Source: Sipunculus nudus
Lineage: Eukaryota; Annelida; Sipuncula; Golfingiida; Sipunculidae
Assembly: GCA_026874595.1 (NCBI GenBank)
Contig: CM049310.1
Location: forward strand, 66,292,056-66,356,055
Reading direction: 5' to 3'
Length of the DNA: 64,000 nt
In this document: positions 50,616-61,230 of the stretch, piece after piece
How positions within the stretch are numbered: the first letter of the stretch is position 1
How the letters are laid out: each line of letters begins with the position of its first letter
Made by a program: the position numbers and the translations under genes
Notes under the pieces: generated by a model
What the model saw: the letters and a program-made list of their open reading frames with translations, nothing else
Told to the model about the DNA's origin: nothing
Databases searched by the model: none

Positions 50616-50820
50616 GGTCACAATAGACAGTGATATCTACCAAGGAGTTATGACGGCCGCAGTGGTGAACCACTCGCCTCTTCCGGGCATAGATCTGCTA
50701 TTAGGGAATGACCTTTTTGCCGAGGCTCAGGATTTACAGATACCTTGTGGAGTAATTACTAGGGCTCAAAGAAAGGAACAGAGTGACTCAGCAGGGGACC
50801 CAGATTCCAGTCTGTTATAG
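50434..50820 (+). pseudogene. pro: Aspartic protease of the Gmr1-like element
   Basis: Retroviral-type aspartyl protease that would process Gag-Pol. The active-site motif is RDTGSTLCVM near 50,488-50,517, and the C-terminal motif is LLLGNDL near 50,695-50,715. It lies in the +1 frame relative to gag. The gag frame still looks coding up to about 50,480 (PLYRAYTGRVTYNN), so the change of frame falls there. That could be a programmed shift or an indel. The frame ends with TAG at 50,818-50,820, after which the same frame continues into integrase. Confidence 0.87.
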
Positions 50821-50871
50821 GGCAGCCAGTTAGAACAAACCGAGGAAAGCTCAGGGAACACTAATGGGGAA

Positions 50872-52240
50872 ATGGCTGAATTACCGAACAGGGAAACCTC
50901 TACGGGGAATCTCTCAGAGGTATTAAAAGACCCGTTACAGTTGGATTCAGCAGAGTTGAAAGCCGCACAGGAGGCAGACCCGACGTTAACCCCTCTATGG
51001 GGGATGGCAGGTATGGAAGACCATTCTGACGGTTATTTTGTCGATCAAAGAAAAGGGCTGCTTATGTATCGGGACCGCCCTAAGCAGGGCCGACAAGTAG
51101 CAGAGTGGAAGGTCCAGGTGCAGTTAGTGGTGCCACGAGCATGCCGTGGGGAGCTATTAAAATGGGCTCATGATGATGTTACCGCAGGACACGTAGGAAA
51201 TCAGAAGACGTTAGCCAGATTAAAACGTCATTTCACGTGGCCAGGTATAAGGCGGGACGTGCTGATTCACTGTAGAGGGTGCGGGCCTTGTCAGAGAAAT
51301 GGGAAAGGGGTACAGGCACAGGTAGCGCCCCTAAAGCCACTTCCGGTTGTAGGTAGAGCCTGGGAATTCATTTCCGCCGACTTCATAGGTCCTATGCCTA
51401 TTACCCAGACCGGAAACCGGTACATTCTGAACATAATCGATCACGCCACAAAGTATGTAGAGAGTAAAGCGATTCCTAGGGCGGATGCTGAACATGCAAA
51501 GGCATTTTTTCTGGAGTTTTTTTTCCCGTCATGGACTGCCACGCCAGCTTTTAACCGATAGGGGGAGCACATTTGTTAGTGAGGTGTTTCAGGGTTTTCT
51601 TAGGGAAGTAGGCATACAGCATCTCTTGACTTGTAGCTACAGACCCCAGAGTAATGGTACAATTGAGAAAGCTAATGGGACTCTAAAAGCAATGTTAAAA
51701 ATTGCATTAGAAAGCTCCTCTGATGATTGGGATGCATTGCTACCTTGGCTACTGTTTGCTTACCGCAGCTCCCCCCACACCAGCACGGGGTACAGTCCAT
51801 TCTTCCTGATGTATGGGCGTGAACCTGACGGACCCTTAGGGTTAATACATGACCGGTGGACGGGCGATAGTGAACAGGCGGAGATGCCTATAAGCGATTA
51901 CGTGAATCAGCTATGCCGCAAGCTGCATGAGGCGTTGCTAGAAGCACAAAGTGTTCAGGCCGAGCAGGCGGACTGCAGGACAGAGGGGTATGACCGACGA
52001 CATAAGGTCAAACAAGTCAGGTTTAGGCCGGGGGACCTGGTACTGATTCACCTCCCGTATGGAGGAAAACCCTTGGTAGGGGCCTGGCAAGGCCCATATC
52101 CTGTAAAGGAGCAAGTAGGCAACCAAACCTATATTGTCCACACGCCAGACAAGCGAATAAAAAAGCGTTATTTACATGTCAATGCCATGCGAGCACGGAC
52201 CAGCCGGGATAGCCATCCCGTTACTAAAATGGTCGCCTTA
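50872..52240 (+). pseudogene. int: Integrase of the Gmr1-like element, frameshifted
   Basis: DDE integrase in the unusual position before RT. The HHCC zinc-binding part starts near 51,169 (HDDVTAGH) and ends in CRGCGPC. Catalytic residues are Asp at about 51,379 (SADFIGPMP), Asp at 51,557 (LTDRGSTF) and Glu at 51,665 (GTIEKANGT). The last two have exactly 35 residues between them. A GPY/F module (WQGPYPV) is at about 52,085. The frame changes by +1 in a run of eight T at about 51,518-51,525; seven T would restore it. The first frame otherwise stops at 51,561. No chromodomain is seen. Confidence 0.9.
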
Positions 52241-53749
52241 GCTACAGGACAGACGATAGGTGACATGATGGACAGTCCCGGGCAAGCCACGGAGATGGAG
52301 ATGAAATATGACCCAGGTAATTATAGTTTGCGGGATTGTACGCCCAGGGGGCAAATGCCCGATACGAGTCATATCCCCCAAAGCCAATTAGTGGGCCTAA
52401 AGCAGCTGTTAGAGCGACACGCGGAGTTGTTTTCAGGACAATTAGGACGCTTTAAGGGGGTCCTGCACGATATAGACGTGGGGGAGCATTTGCCTATCAG
52501 ACAACATTTTTATAGGTCGTCCCCAGAGAAAATAAGCGTTATGAGGCAGGAAGTTGCTGAAATGCTAAGGCTAGGGGTAATCAGGCCCAGCAGGAGTGAA
52601 TGGGCGGCACCCCTGATTCTGGTCAAGAAAGCTAACTATGAATGGCGACCCTGTGTAGACTTTAGAAAGGTCAACGCTGTATCTAAGGGGGAGTCCTATC
52701 CCATGCCAAGGCTAGACGATAGGGTAGGTGGAGCTCAGATACTCACCACATTAGATTTAGCCAAGGGATATTGGCAGATCGAAATGACCCCAAGAGCCAG
52801 CGAAATCGCTGCTTTCATTACTCCCTTCGGTCAGTATGAGTTCTTGACTATGCCCTTCGGACTCAAAATGGCCGCCCTGACCTTCCAGAGAGCGATGAAT
52901 CACATTCTAGAGGGGTTCGAGGGATTTGCGACAGCCTACTTAGATGATGTCGCCATTAGCTCCAATTCATGGGATCCGCACTTAGAACATTTGGGTCTAG
53001 TTTTCAGTAGATTCAGAGAGCATGGGATCACACTGAATGCTAAGAAATGTGTAATAGGGCAAGCTTCAGTCAGATATTTAGGCTATCAGGTGGGATCAGG
53101 GTTAGTGGCCCCCATTGAGGCTAAGGTACAAGCAATTCAGGGAATTCCCCCTCCTAGAACCAAAAAAGAACTGCGGAGTTTCCTGGGAGTGGTAGGTTTC
53201 TACCGGAGATTCATACCGTATTTTGCAGATATCGCAGCGCCACTGACAGGTTGTCTCAAGGGAAATAAGCGCGGGGACCTAACAGTAAAATGGGGGCCAG
53301 AATGCCAAGAAGCTTTTCAGAAACTCAAGGCCTGTCTTATCGGTAGCCCCGTCCTTCAGGCACCTAATTTCGGCAAACCATTTGAAATTTATACAGACGC
53401 ATCCGAAATTGGCATTGCTGCCGTGCTTACCCAGGCTGATGAAGGTACGCCGAAACCCGTGTCGTACTACTAGCGGAAGCTACTTGCTCGAGAACAAAAC
53501 TATAGCACCATTGAGAAGGAGCTGTTAGCCATTATGTCTGGTTTAGACCACTTTAGGGCATATGTAGGATTCGGGCCGGTTACTATTCATAGTGATCACC
53601 GACCGCTAGTCTGGTTACGCCGTTGTACAACAGCCAATCAGAGAGTCATACGCTGGGCGATGACTCTGTCCGAATATAACATGGAGGTAAAACACATAAA
53701 AGGCTCAGAGAACTGTCTGGCAGACTTGCTTAGCCGCCAAATTTCTTAA
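52241..53749 (+). pseudogene. pol: Reverse transcriptase and RNase H of the Gmr1-like element
   Basis: The frame continues from integrase. RT motifs in order: EWRPCVDFRKVN, LTTLDLAKGYWQIEM with a catalytic Asp, FGLKMAALTFQRAM, and YLDD at 52,937-52,948, then LGYQV and SFLGVVGFYRRFI. RNase H follows with YTDAS (near 53,390), IEKELLAI (Glu) and IHSDHRPL (Asp), ending with ADLLSR. A TAG at 53,471-53,473 cuts RNase H after VSYY, and the same frame resumes with RKLLAREQNY. A TCG to TAG change is the simplest cause. RT itself is uninterrupted. Confidence 0.93.
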
Positions 53750-54198
53750 GGTAGAACAAACAAACAAATCAAACTGGTGTTGTGAGTATCTGACCTGGTG
53801 GTTGACATCGCATAACTGGACTAGAAAATGAATACAAGTTACTCTGAGGTCATTAACATGGTGTAACACTTTAGGAATTAAGGTTGATTGTATAATGTTG
53901 TTATATTTAAACTTTCCTTTCACCACCATTCAGTATGTTTCATTTTTAATATCTCCAGCAAGGACTTGTTCGTTAAGTGAAATACGGTCAAGAGCAGGAA
54001 AGGCCAAGTCGCCAGTTATGGCGGACAGGCAATGCTTATATAAATTTTGTTTAATGATTGTTTCATTTCTACATGTATTTTTTTTAACTCCGTTAAAGCT
54101 GGAAGTAGAGGTGGAAGGATTAATTGTTGAAGTAAGATAGTCAGATGGGTTACACCATTGGAGGACGAAGGTGGGTACTCCAACCTACCTATCGTCTT
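53750..54198 (+). other. 3' untranslated part of the Gmr1-like element
   Basis: About 450 bases between the RNase H stop and the polypurine tract. No envelope-like frame, signal peptide or membrane segment is visible, so the element appears to have no env gene. Confidence 0.7.
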
Positions 54199-54209
54199 AA
54201 GGGGGGAGG
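54199..54209 (+). other. Polypurine tract
   Basis: AAGGGGGGAGG lies directly before the TGTGG start of the 3' LTR. This is the expected site of plus-strand DNA priming. Confidence 0.9.
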
Positions 54210-54956
54210 TGTGGAAAACAGAAGCAATATCTGTAACCATATTAACATACTTTATTATTACTATTATTATTTAATTAAGTTTCTATTTTCTAAATGTAAG
54301 TGATAGTTTAATGAGGCTCCACGCCCACTGGTATTCTCTGGGATCGGCAGGGAACGAAGTTTCTCACGTTCTAATGTTTCGGCCCTTTAATTAATTATAC
54401 ACCCCAAGGGTGCGTGCCTGGCACTTAACAGGTTGCTACTTAAATGTCAAATATATATATAGCAGCTGCAGTCACCCGATCTGCTGGGGACAGCAGTCAC
54501 TAACTGGCCTCTACTGACCAATCAGGATTGACTTGTCCCCTTAGCGCAGGCGACTAAAGGGGTGAATCTAAATATATTTAGAGAGTTCCCGGGAGGCCGG
54601 AGTTTAGATCAGCTCGGCCAATAATTTACTGTCAACTGAACCACTTTGTGCCAGAGAAATACAACAAGAACTAAACAGATAGACTATATACTGGTGTCAT
54701 CAATCTAGAAGGGTCCGTAAGTCAGTGTTAGACATTGTACCTAAGAGAATTTAACACTGCTGGAAAATATTATATTGTATATTGAACACCGAAACACGAA
54801 ATAAAACGTTATATGTTACATCAAAAGACTGTTCGTCTTCATTGTTCCGCCGCCGAGCACTCCGCTCCAGAACAACACCAGAACCCCTAGACAAAATTGA
54901 GCTCGCTGGAGTAAGCGGTGGGTGACTCTACAATCCCGAGTCTTGGCTAAGGAGTG

Positions 54957-54959
<3 letters not shown>
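54210..54959 (+). repeat. 3' LTR of Gmr1-like element (750 bp)
   Basis: Ends like the 5' LTR in GGAGTGACA and keeps AATAAA at about 54,800-54,805. It lacks one of the two CTGG units present at 47,544-47,551, and differs at single bases spread along the length. Confidence 0.95.
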
Positions 54960-55010
<51 letters not shown>

Positions 55011-55195
55011 ATCCGTCACATGGGTTACATTAACCCTGGGGCATGAAATATTCAAGTAAGTGTTTGTCAGTTATAATATATGGTAAATCTGCGATATGAT
55101 TCCACTTCACGCATGGACCACTTCAGTTAATGTATCTCACGTGCAATGAATGGCATGTCTGTCATATGGGTGACCCTAACTCTTCGGGCACTCTT
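54960..55195. repeat. TA microsatellite and minisatellite, right part
   Basis: The TA run (54,960-55,004) continues the microsatellite cut by the insertion. Units with GGCATATCCGTCACATGGG, TTACATTAACCCT and GTGACCCTAACTCTTCGGGC follow. The array gives way near 55,195 to mag-like pol sequence. Confidence 0.75.
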
Positions 55196-56480
55196 CTTAC
55201 TCCAGTAAGTAATATATCTGTCAGAATTTCTGGTTTCTGTGGCCAGCCAGAGAGCAAGTAATGCTTCACTTCGGCCAATAAGACATCAGTATCTGTAGCT
55301 CTATCTGATATTTCCTGAACTAATTGGTAAGCTGTTTATTTGAGCAACTGGTATTAATAAGACATGCTTCATACGTCAAAGCAACGAGTTCTGGAGATTC
55401 TTCTGTCACTCCTGTAGGCAAGGGTAGGCGGGACAATCCATCCGCATTTAAATTACTTTTAGACGTGCGATATTGTATCTCATATTGATACTTCCTGCCA
55501 TATAGGTACTTATTGAACTTGCGTAACCCAAATATGATGGCGAGTCCTTCTTTTTAAGTTGAGAATAGTTTTTTTCTGGTTTTCACAATCTTGATGCATA
55601 AGCTATCGGCTTATCTCCATGGCAGGTAGCAGCACCTAAACCGTATGGCGATGCATCAGCTTCAAGGCTTACGTCTTTCTCTGGGCCATTGTGTATCAGT
55701 ACATCTGCAGAAGCTAATTTACATTTTTAGCTCGCTGAATGCTTGTGCGCATTTACTGTCCCATTCATTACTAACTCCCTTAACCAACAGCTGATTAAGA
55801 GGAGCAAGCATTATTGACAAATTAGGAATGAAACGCTGGTAATAGTTAACAAGTCCAATGAAACTACTGAGTTCTGATGCATTCTTTGGTTCGGGAGCAT
55901 AAATTATAGCTTCGACTTGGAGTCTGTGGGATGTATACCTTCTGCATTGACTCTGAAAGCCAGGTACTCTACCTTGTAGGAATTGGTACTTCGCTTTCTG
56001 AAGCTTCATACCGAAGTCATCTAGTCTTTTCAAGACTTTTTTGCAGATTTTCTAGAAGCTCTGTATCATCTGATGATGACATCATTGATGTAGCATCCTA
56101 CCATTTCAATTCCCTGCAATATCTTGTCCATTGTTTGCTGGAAAACCGCTGCAGCACAGTTAACGCTGAATGGGAGTCTTGTGTAGCGATATAAACCACG
56201 ATACGTGTTTATGGTCAGAGAACCCTTGATTTATCATCGAGGATTATTTGTTGATAAGCGCCTGACATGTCTAATTGTAAGAACTTTTGTCCTCCATTCA
56301 CTTTAATCAAAAGATCCTCCGGTGACGGTATAGGATGTTGCTGTACGTCTAAAGCTGGGTTCACAGTGACTGTGCAGTCGACGCATTAACGCACTCTCGA
56401 ATCAGACTTTAAAACTGGCACGTTAGGTGATGCCCAATCTGAAAAGTCTACTTTCTCCAAAACACATATGGAAACAAGTC
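55195..56480 (-). pseudogene. RT and RNase H remnant of the mag-like element
   Basis: Read on the minus strand: FSDWASPNVPVL near 56,440, a region with several stops and frameshifts, then the clean stretch 56,033-55,719 (LDDFGMKLQKAKYQF, SSFIGLVNYYQRFIPNLS). RNase H follows (KPIAYASR, KEGLAIIFGLRKFNKYLYGR). It jumps by internal deletion to YEIQYR and ADGLSRLP near 55,440, and ends with a linker containing ESPELVAL and LLSGWPQKPEIL. The catalytic YxDD region could not be recovered intact. Clearly dead. Confidence 0.85.
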
Positions 56481-56940
56481 TGTCCAACTAAATTTTGAGT
56501 GCCAAAGCAACTGGTCTGGGCTTGTAGAATTTCGGAAGGGCCCCTTCCTTTACTTTGGGTGACGCTGTAATACCTTTGATGGTGCCTAAGGTGCCATCAA
56601 ACAGACTGTAAGAGCTCAGATCTAACGCAGAGTTAGTGTCAACACACCTGATTTGTTTGATTTGCTTCCAGTTTATCTTAACTACAGATAGCCAGTTCCT
56701 GCCTAATAATGTAGGACCTGTACCTTCTACAACATGCAATGGCAATCTGGCTTCCTGACCTTGGTATTTGACCTTGACAAGTATCTAACCTAGCACCGGG
56801 ATTTCACCTTGCATGTATGTGCGCAAGTTAGCTGACGTCGGTGTCAGTTTCAAATGCTTAAAATGTTTCTCATACACCATTCTGGGAAAAATGGAAACAC
56901 ATGCCCCAGTGTCAATGTCCATTTTCAGTTATACATTTTC
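56480..56940 (-). pseudogene. Protease and pre-RT linker of the mag-like element
   Basis: The active-site triplet Asp-Thr-Gly is at 56,905-56,913 on the minus strand, in the context IDTGACVSIF. A stop interrupts the domain near 56,790. The frame then reads LPLHVVEGTGPTLLGRNWL and GTLGTIKG, the typical end of protease and start of the RT linker in this clade, down to 56,488. Confidence 0.83.
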
Positions 56941-57076
56941 AAAGCATATATTTACACTGTATTCTCCTTGTGTAGAACCGGAACAAACAGAGAAAAAGGA
57001 ATTTCATGAATTGCTTTGTTCACTAAAATCTCCTGGCTGTGAATCAGTGTCTGAAGTACTGAAGTCATCAACGTAA

Positions 57077-57740
57077 CTGACATTAGGTTTTCTAGATTTT
57101 GGCTGACTGTGTGGCTTCCTTACTAACGACATATCAACACTCTGGCATTACGACCAGATCACTGGCGCCAGAGTGTCCTTACTTCTGTGTCCGAGGAAGG
57201 CATTATAAGGCCTTATGAAGATGCAAATATTTTCGTCATTTCTGACAACGCTTCAAAGCTTACAGGTACACTGTCAATCAACATAAACCAGACCAATCGT
57301 TAACATTTTTTGTCTACTTTCTAATAATACCAAACATGAGCTATAAACGTTCCGTTTTAACCAAGCACATTGGTAAACCCCTCGGCATGTTTGTTGAATT
57401 TTACATCGCATGAACACAGGCATGGCTCGCACGGGTTACAGGACGCAAGCAGCTTGCAGGCGAAACAGGAAATGATCCGTGTCTATGGAGACGATGTTTC
57501 AGATTGGGTGGTGAGCTCCCATGTATACTATTGTGTTATTTCATCATTCTTAGCATAATATTGAGGTTATGGGCCGTTTACCACAATATGAATGCAACCT
57601 GATGCAAGACCACTGCGATATATTCCTCGATATTACTTGTATCACGACGTGAGTAGGCTTACCAGCCCAATTATCCGATTGCCTACTGAGTCGGGTGGTC
57701 ACGGCTATTTCCTAACAGGTTTTTCTGAACTGCGACACAT
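57077..57740. other. Unrecognised insert between gag and protease remnants
   Basis: This stretch fits neither gag nor protease. It contains a 10-bp inverted repeat (ACACTCTGGC at 57,137 and GCCAGAGTGT at 57,167) and the short palindrome ATAAGGCCTTAT near 57,203. It may be another small insertion into the old element. No coding region is supported. Confidence 0.35.
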
Positions 57741-57749
57741 CTTTTGTAA

Positions 57750-58095
57750 ATGTCTACCTTGTTACAGCCTCTGCACACAACATCTTTGAATCTGCACTTG
57801 TCAGCTTTATGTCTGGTGTCACCACGACTATAACAGTAAGTTCTTGACAATTTCTGTGGTTTGCTTGACTGGAATGTTTCTGAACAAAATGAACCTGACT
57901 GTGACAGGTGGTCGAAAGTTGTTAACAGGCTCTAACAGCAGCTTTCATTGAAATAGCGATTTCAACAGCACGATGTGAGTAAGGTCTCTTTCTGCCTAAT
58001 AACTTTCGTTGAATGGCTTCGCTCTCAAGTATGAGCTGATTTCGTAAACGCCCACTTAAAGACGAACCAAACTCACAGTAGTTATTTAAGACTAT
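57750..58095 (-). pseudogene. gag remnant of the mag-like element
   Basis: The frame from about 58,095 reads YCEFGSSLSGRLRNQLI, then SEAIQRKLL and AVEIAISMKAA, typical of mag-clade gag. After a stop near 57,922 a zinc-knuckle stretch is found at 57,794-57,835, where the second Cys is Arg (CYSRGDTRHKADKC), followed by CRGCNK. The N-terminal half of gag is missing: the open frame enters from an unrelated sequence upstream. Confidence 0.8.
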
Positions 58096-58104
58096 CCATT
58101 TGGT

Positions 58105-58590
58105 GGGGCGAATCACCACACTGGCCTCGGCCTTGTACCCCTCTTGGAATTTGATATCTCGTCCGAGGCTGACGGTTAGTTTTAAGTTGATTTCTCTCAA
58201 GCGGGTGATGGGTTTCAGCTTGATGTAATCCACCACGAGAAACTGATAACAAATTGTATCTCCCACTGTCACACCTTCGTTTAAGAGAAAATGTATGACG
58301 TAATTTGACTTTGTGTTCCCTACGACACTTTCCACCACCATGTCCTCTTCATACACCCACATCACGTTGAATACTCTGTTGACATTCACGTCGCCTGTCG
58401 CATTCGTAAACTGCATATGAGTCCCAAAATATTGTGGGTTTTTCGTTTTGTACCCAACGCATTGCTAACGGTATGTTGAAGGTGAATTGCAAGGTTAGGA
58501 AGTCGTTTTTTCTGACAAAGGAATTGTTGGTTTCTCTGTTGACGTCCAGGTTCTCCTGTGCATTGATATTAATAGTCAGGTGGCTTAACG
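58105..58590 (-). pseudogene. Remnant of a possible Maverick/Polinton-like protein
   Basis: The minus-strand frame from about 58,570 reads NNSFVRKNDFLTLQF and related sequence. It shifts frame near 58,415, then stays open to 58,105, ending with TRLREINLKLTVSLGRDIKF and ASVVIRP. The ending, an Ile/Leu-rich beta strand, then a Gly-Arg-Asp turn and a Phe before the last strand, resembles accessory structural-type proteins of Maverick/Polinton elements and related dsDNA viruses. That is a pattern judgement without a search. It runs directly into mag gag in one open frame. Confidence 0.35.
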
Positions 58591-59908
58591 GAATTAGCGT
58601 TACACGCCGGATAAAAGGACCAAATTTGGTATGAAGTATCTACAGGTCAATCCTGATCATTCTGTTGGGGGTGCCCATCCGAACTCGGATTCTGGTTCTT
58701 TCAGCGTTCCAGAGTCCAAAATAATAGGATTTTACGTAAAATTTCACAAGTTAACAACAACAAACGGAATGATGTAGACTAAATTGACTCTAAAACTCAT
58801 TTTAGATTAATCAATATACATAATAAGAACACCATTATGAAATATCACGAACAGTTATCTTAGAAAGTGTGACGAAAATCATGTAAGAGTATAATTGTCG
58901 GTCGCAATAGGTACTAGGTCATAAGGTCACGTCATCCATTGATGTGAAACTGTATCCTATCCTGTGAGTGTGTTTAAATGCCCTCATGTTCTGAAGCGAA
59001 AACATTTGAGAAATTAAGAAATATATCATTTCAATGAAAAATTGAAAATTGCATAATGGATAAGATTATACAATAAAAATATATAAGGAATATACTAGTA
59101 TATATTCAATTTTCCAGTGAAACCATCCCTTTCGAAAGCTATATCTGAAGTCGTATTGACGAAGAACCCAGGTCATTGAAACAATTTATTGAATTGTCCA
59201 CACCTTTGATTATTTATTATTAGTGCACAAATACATCTCGATTATAACATATAGTAAATGCTATAATGAAAATGTGTCATGAAGCAATATTTGTTTACAC
59301 ATATCCAAAATAATATCAATCTGGAGGTAAAGGTCTGCAAGCAAATGCATGCATTTATATAGTATATAATAAGCTAATGGGCGCGGTTCTTAAACATCCG
59401 TTTGGTATCATATATGTCTTGAATAATAATATTTCCAGGAAATTGATAAAATGCAGTAAAATAATCGATGGTAGCATTTAAGATCAAGTTTCAATACGAC
59501 GGAGCTTCAATTGGCATTTAGTAGTCTGTTTTTGTATTTTTATGGGTTGAGAGTGGATTATGGTTTATACATATATTAAATAATTACTTTAATCGCTGAT
59601 AATTTTATATAACTACCTAATTCCTAATTTATTAGGAAATTATTTTACTGGTTACTTCTACAATTTGCCAGGAAAAGACTAAATCAAAGAATTCGGTATT
59701 TAATTACATTTTATTTACATAAAAAAACTAGTTCATACTGAATGTTTTTGCACGAAAAAAGAAAATGTCTGACTACATGTACAATATTGTTTATAATTAT
59801 TTATGTAGGTAAAATAAATAGGCCAGTGATGTATTATAGTGATGAGACCGCCATGTTAGCGTGAGTCTTAAGCTTTGTGGGTAAAACATAATATTTTCAA
59901 AAGTCCAA
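58571..59908. repeat. Diverged tandem duplication, copy 1
   Basis: Begins with TAGTCAGGTGGCTTAACGGA and recurs from 59,909. Shared blocks include ATCAATATACATA (near 58,811 and 60,110), AGGTCACGTCATCC (58,923 and 60,211), ATTGAAACAATTTRTTGA (near 59,175 and 60,677) and GAGACCGCCAT (59,844 and 61,136). No gene is seen. Confidence 0.65.
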
Positions 59909-61230
59909 ATAGTCAGCTAACTTAACGGAATTATCGTTACATATCGAATAAAAACACCAAATTTTGTTAGAAGTATGTTCAGGTCAGTCCTTAAGGTGCC
60001 CTTTCAGCAGGCTGGAGTCCACAGTAGCAGACCAACAAAACGTTATCAGTCCTTTACAGCTATGAAGGGAACGCGGTAAAGTCGATTGAATCTATATTTC
60101 ATTTCATTTGATCAATATACATATTATGAACATCTAAATAAATCAAACAACTACTGCAGTAAATGTGACAAAAACCAGTTTAAAGGTCAAATGTAGCCAG
60201 CTTCAGGTAAGAAGGTCACGTCATCCTTGCAAACTTTAATTGGCCTCACGTTTTAATGTTAAAATATAGTAGCTCCGCTTGTAAGAAGTGTATATATATA
60301 TTTTTAATCAGAAGCAACTTTTTTTATGGGCTTCGGACAAAATTTTACGGCCTGGACCCCACCCCCTTTTCCAGACCTGGGGACCTTTTTTTAGGGTTTT
60401 CATTATTCCTCCTAGGTTGGACCCCCCCTTTTCCTAAATCCTGGATCCGCCCCTGGGTGCGATCTTGGCAGCTCAGTGTATAATGGAAGTCTACATTCGC
60501 AGTCTACATAGACTGGGACCAGTATTTTTACTGGACAACAGCTGTATAGAAAATAATTTTGGTGGCCGCAAATTTTGATTAAGAATTTAATGTGTATCTT
60601 GTCATACACTCGTCGTCTATTCCAGCAAGACCATTTGTTTAAATACTGTGTCTGAATATGTAGTTACAAAGAACAGGTTATTGAAACAATTTGTTGATCT
60701 GTCTAAATATTTGCTCATTGAGGGACTGTGCATAAATGGATCTCAGTCACTATAAATTATATACAGGCAAGTGAGACAATTCTCAGAATTGTAACATAAA
60801 GCAGCATTTGATTACACCTATCCTAAATAATATTTAACAAATTTGGCTTGCAGCTTTTTTCAGATCTATGCACTGTGAGACTGTTGATACCTTTAGAGTA
60901 ATTAAGTTAATGAGGACTTATGAAGATCAGCTGGGTGTTTTATTCGTTTAGAAAAAATATGTCTCTATAAAAATAAATGTCAGTAATATTATCAGTTAGC
61001 GTTGTTTAGACCAAGTTTTACATTCTAAATTGTTTAGACATAGGAGAACATATCCGACTGCGTTAACGTTAATTGTTTATGATTATAAAGTTATGTAAGT
61101 GTATATGAATATGCTTAAGTTTTATTATAATGCTGAGACCGCCATTTTAGTGTAGGTCTAAAGTTCTGTAGAAGAAAACACGATATATCTATCAGGAAAG
61201 AGGGCTTTGTCCTAAGTTTACCTACATATT
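59909..61230. repeat. Diverged tandem duplication, copy 2
   Basis: Second copy of 58,571-59,908. Between about 60,285 and 60,620 it carries extra sequence with a C-rich core (ACCCCACCCCC, then CTGGATCCGCCCCTGGG), a wording common in dispersed invertebrate repeats. That segment may be a later small insertion. Confidence 0.6.

Larger units (their letters stand above)
47426..54959 (+). mobile_element. Gmr1-like Ty3/gypsy LTR retrotransposon
   Basis: A complete 7.5-kb element: 5' LTR, primer-binding site, long leader, gag, protease, integrase, RT, RNase H, polypurine tract, 3' LTR. Integrase lies upstream of RT, the copia-like order. The RT, RNase H and GPY/F integrase motifs are gypsy-like. Within Ty3/gypsy this order is the known hallmark of the Gmr1 group. 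The insertion is in a TA microsatellite, so ATAT flanks both ends and the target duplication cannot be sized. LTR differences are about 1% by eye. Three in-frame stops and one homopolymer shift make this copy apparently defective. Confidence 0.92.
46900..58100 (-). mobile_element. Decayed mag-type (K02A2.6-like) Ty3/gypsy element, interrupted
   Basis: Minus-strand pieces fall in the usual gypsy order from high to low coordinates: gag with zinc knuckle (about 58,095-57,750), protease (about 56,940-56,490), RT and RNase H (about 56,480-55,195), and the integrase zinc-binding part (47,124-46,903). All are broken by stops or frameshifts, and no LTRs are seen. The 3' part of integrase is missing. 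The RNase H to integrase join is split by a minisatellite and by the Gmr1-like element, adding about 8 kb. Assignment to the mag clade rests on motif wording such as GPTLLGRNWL, CRGCNK and ADGLSRLP. Confidence 0.8.

Noticed and set aside
50818-50820. Programmed readthrough of TAG between protease and integrase, as in gammaretroviruses.
   Set aside because: The following GGC is weakly suggestive, but gag and RNase H carry similar single-base nonsense changes where readthrough makes no sense. Decay is the simpler explanation. Sibling copies would decide.
53705-54240. Frames on both strands after RNase H as a possible env gene.
   Set aside because: They are short, have no signal peptide or membrane segment, and extend into the LTR.
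57370-57789. Plus-strand frames within the mag-like region.
   Set aside because: They overlap an unrecognised insert and the antisense of the gag zinc knuckle, with no domain features.
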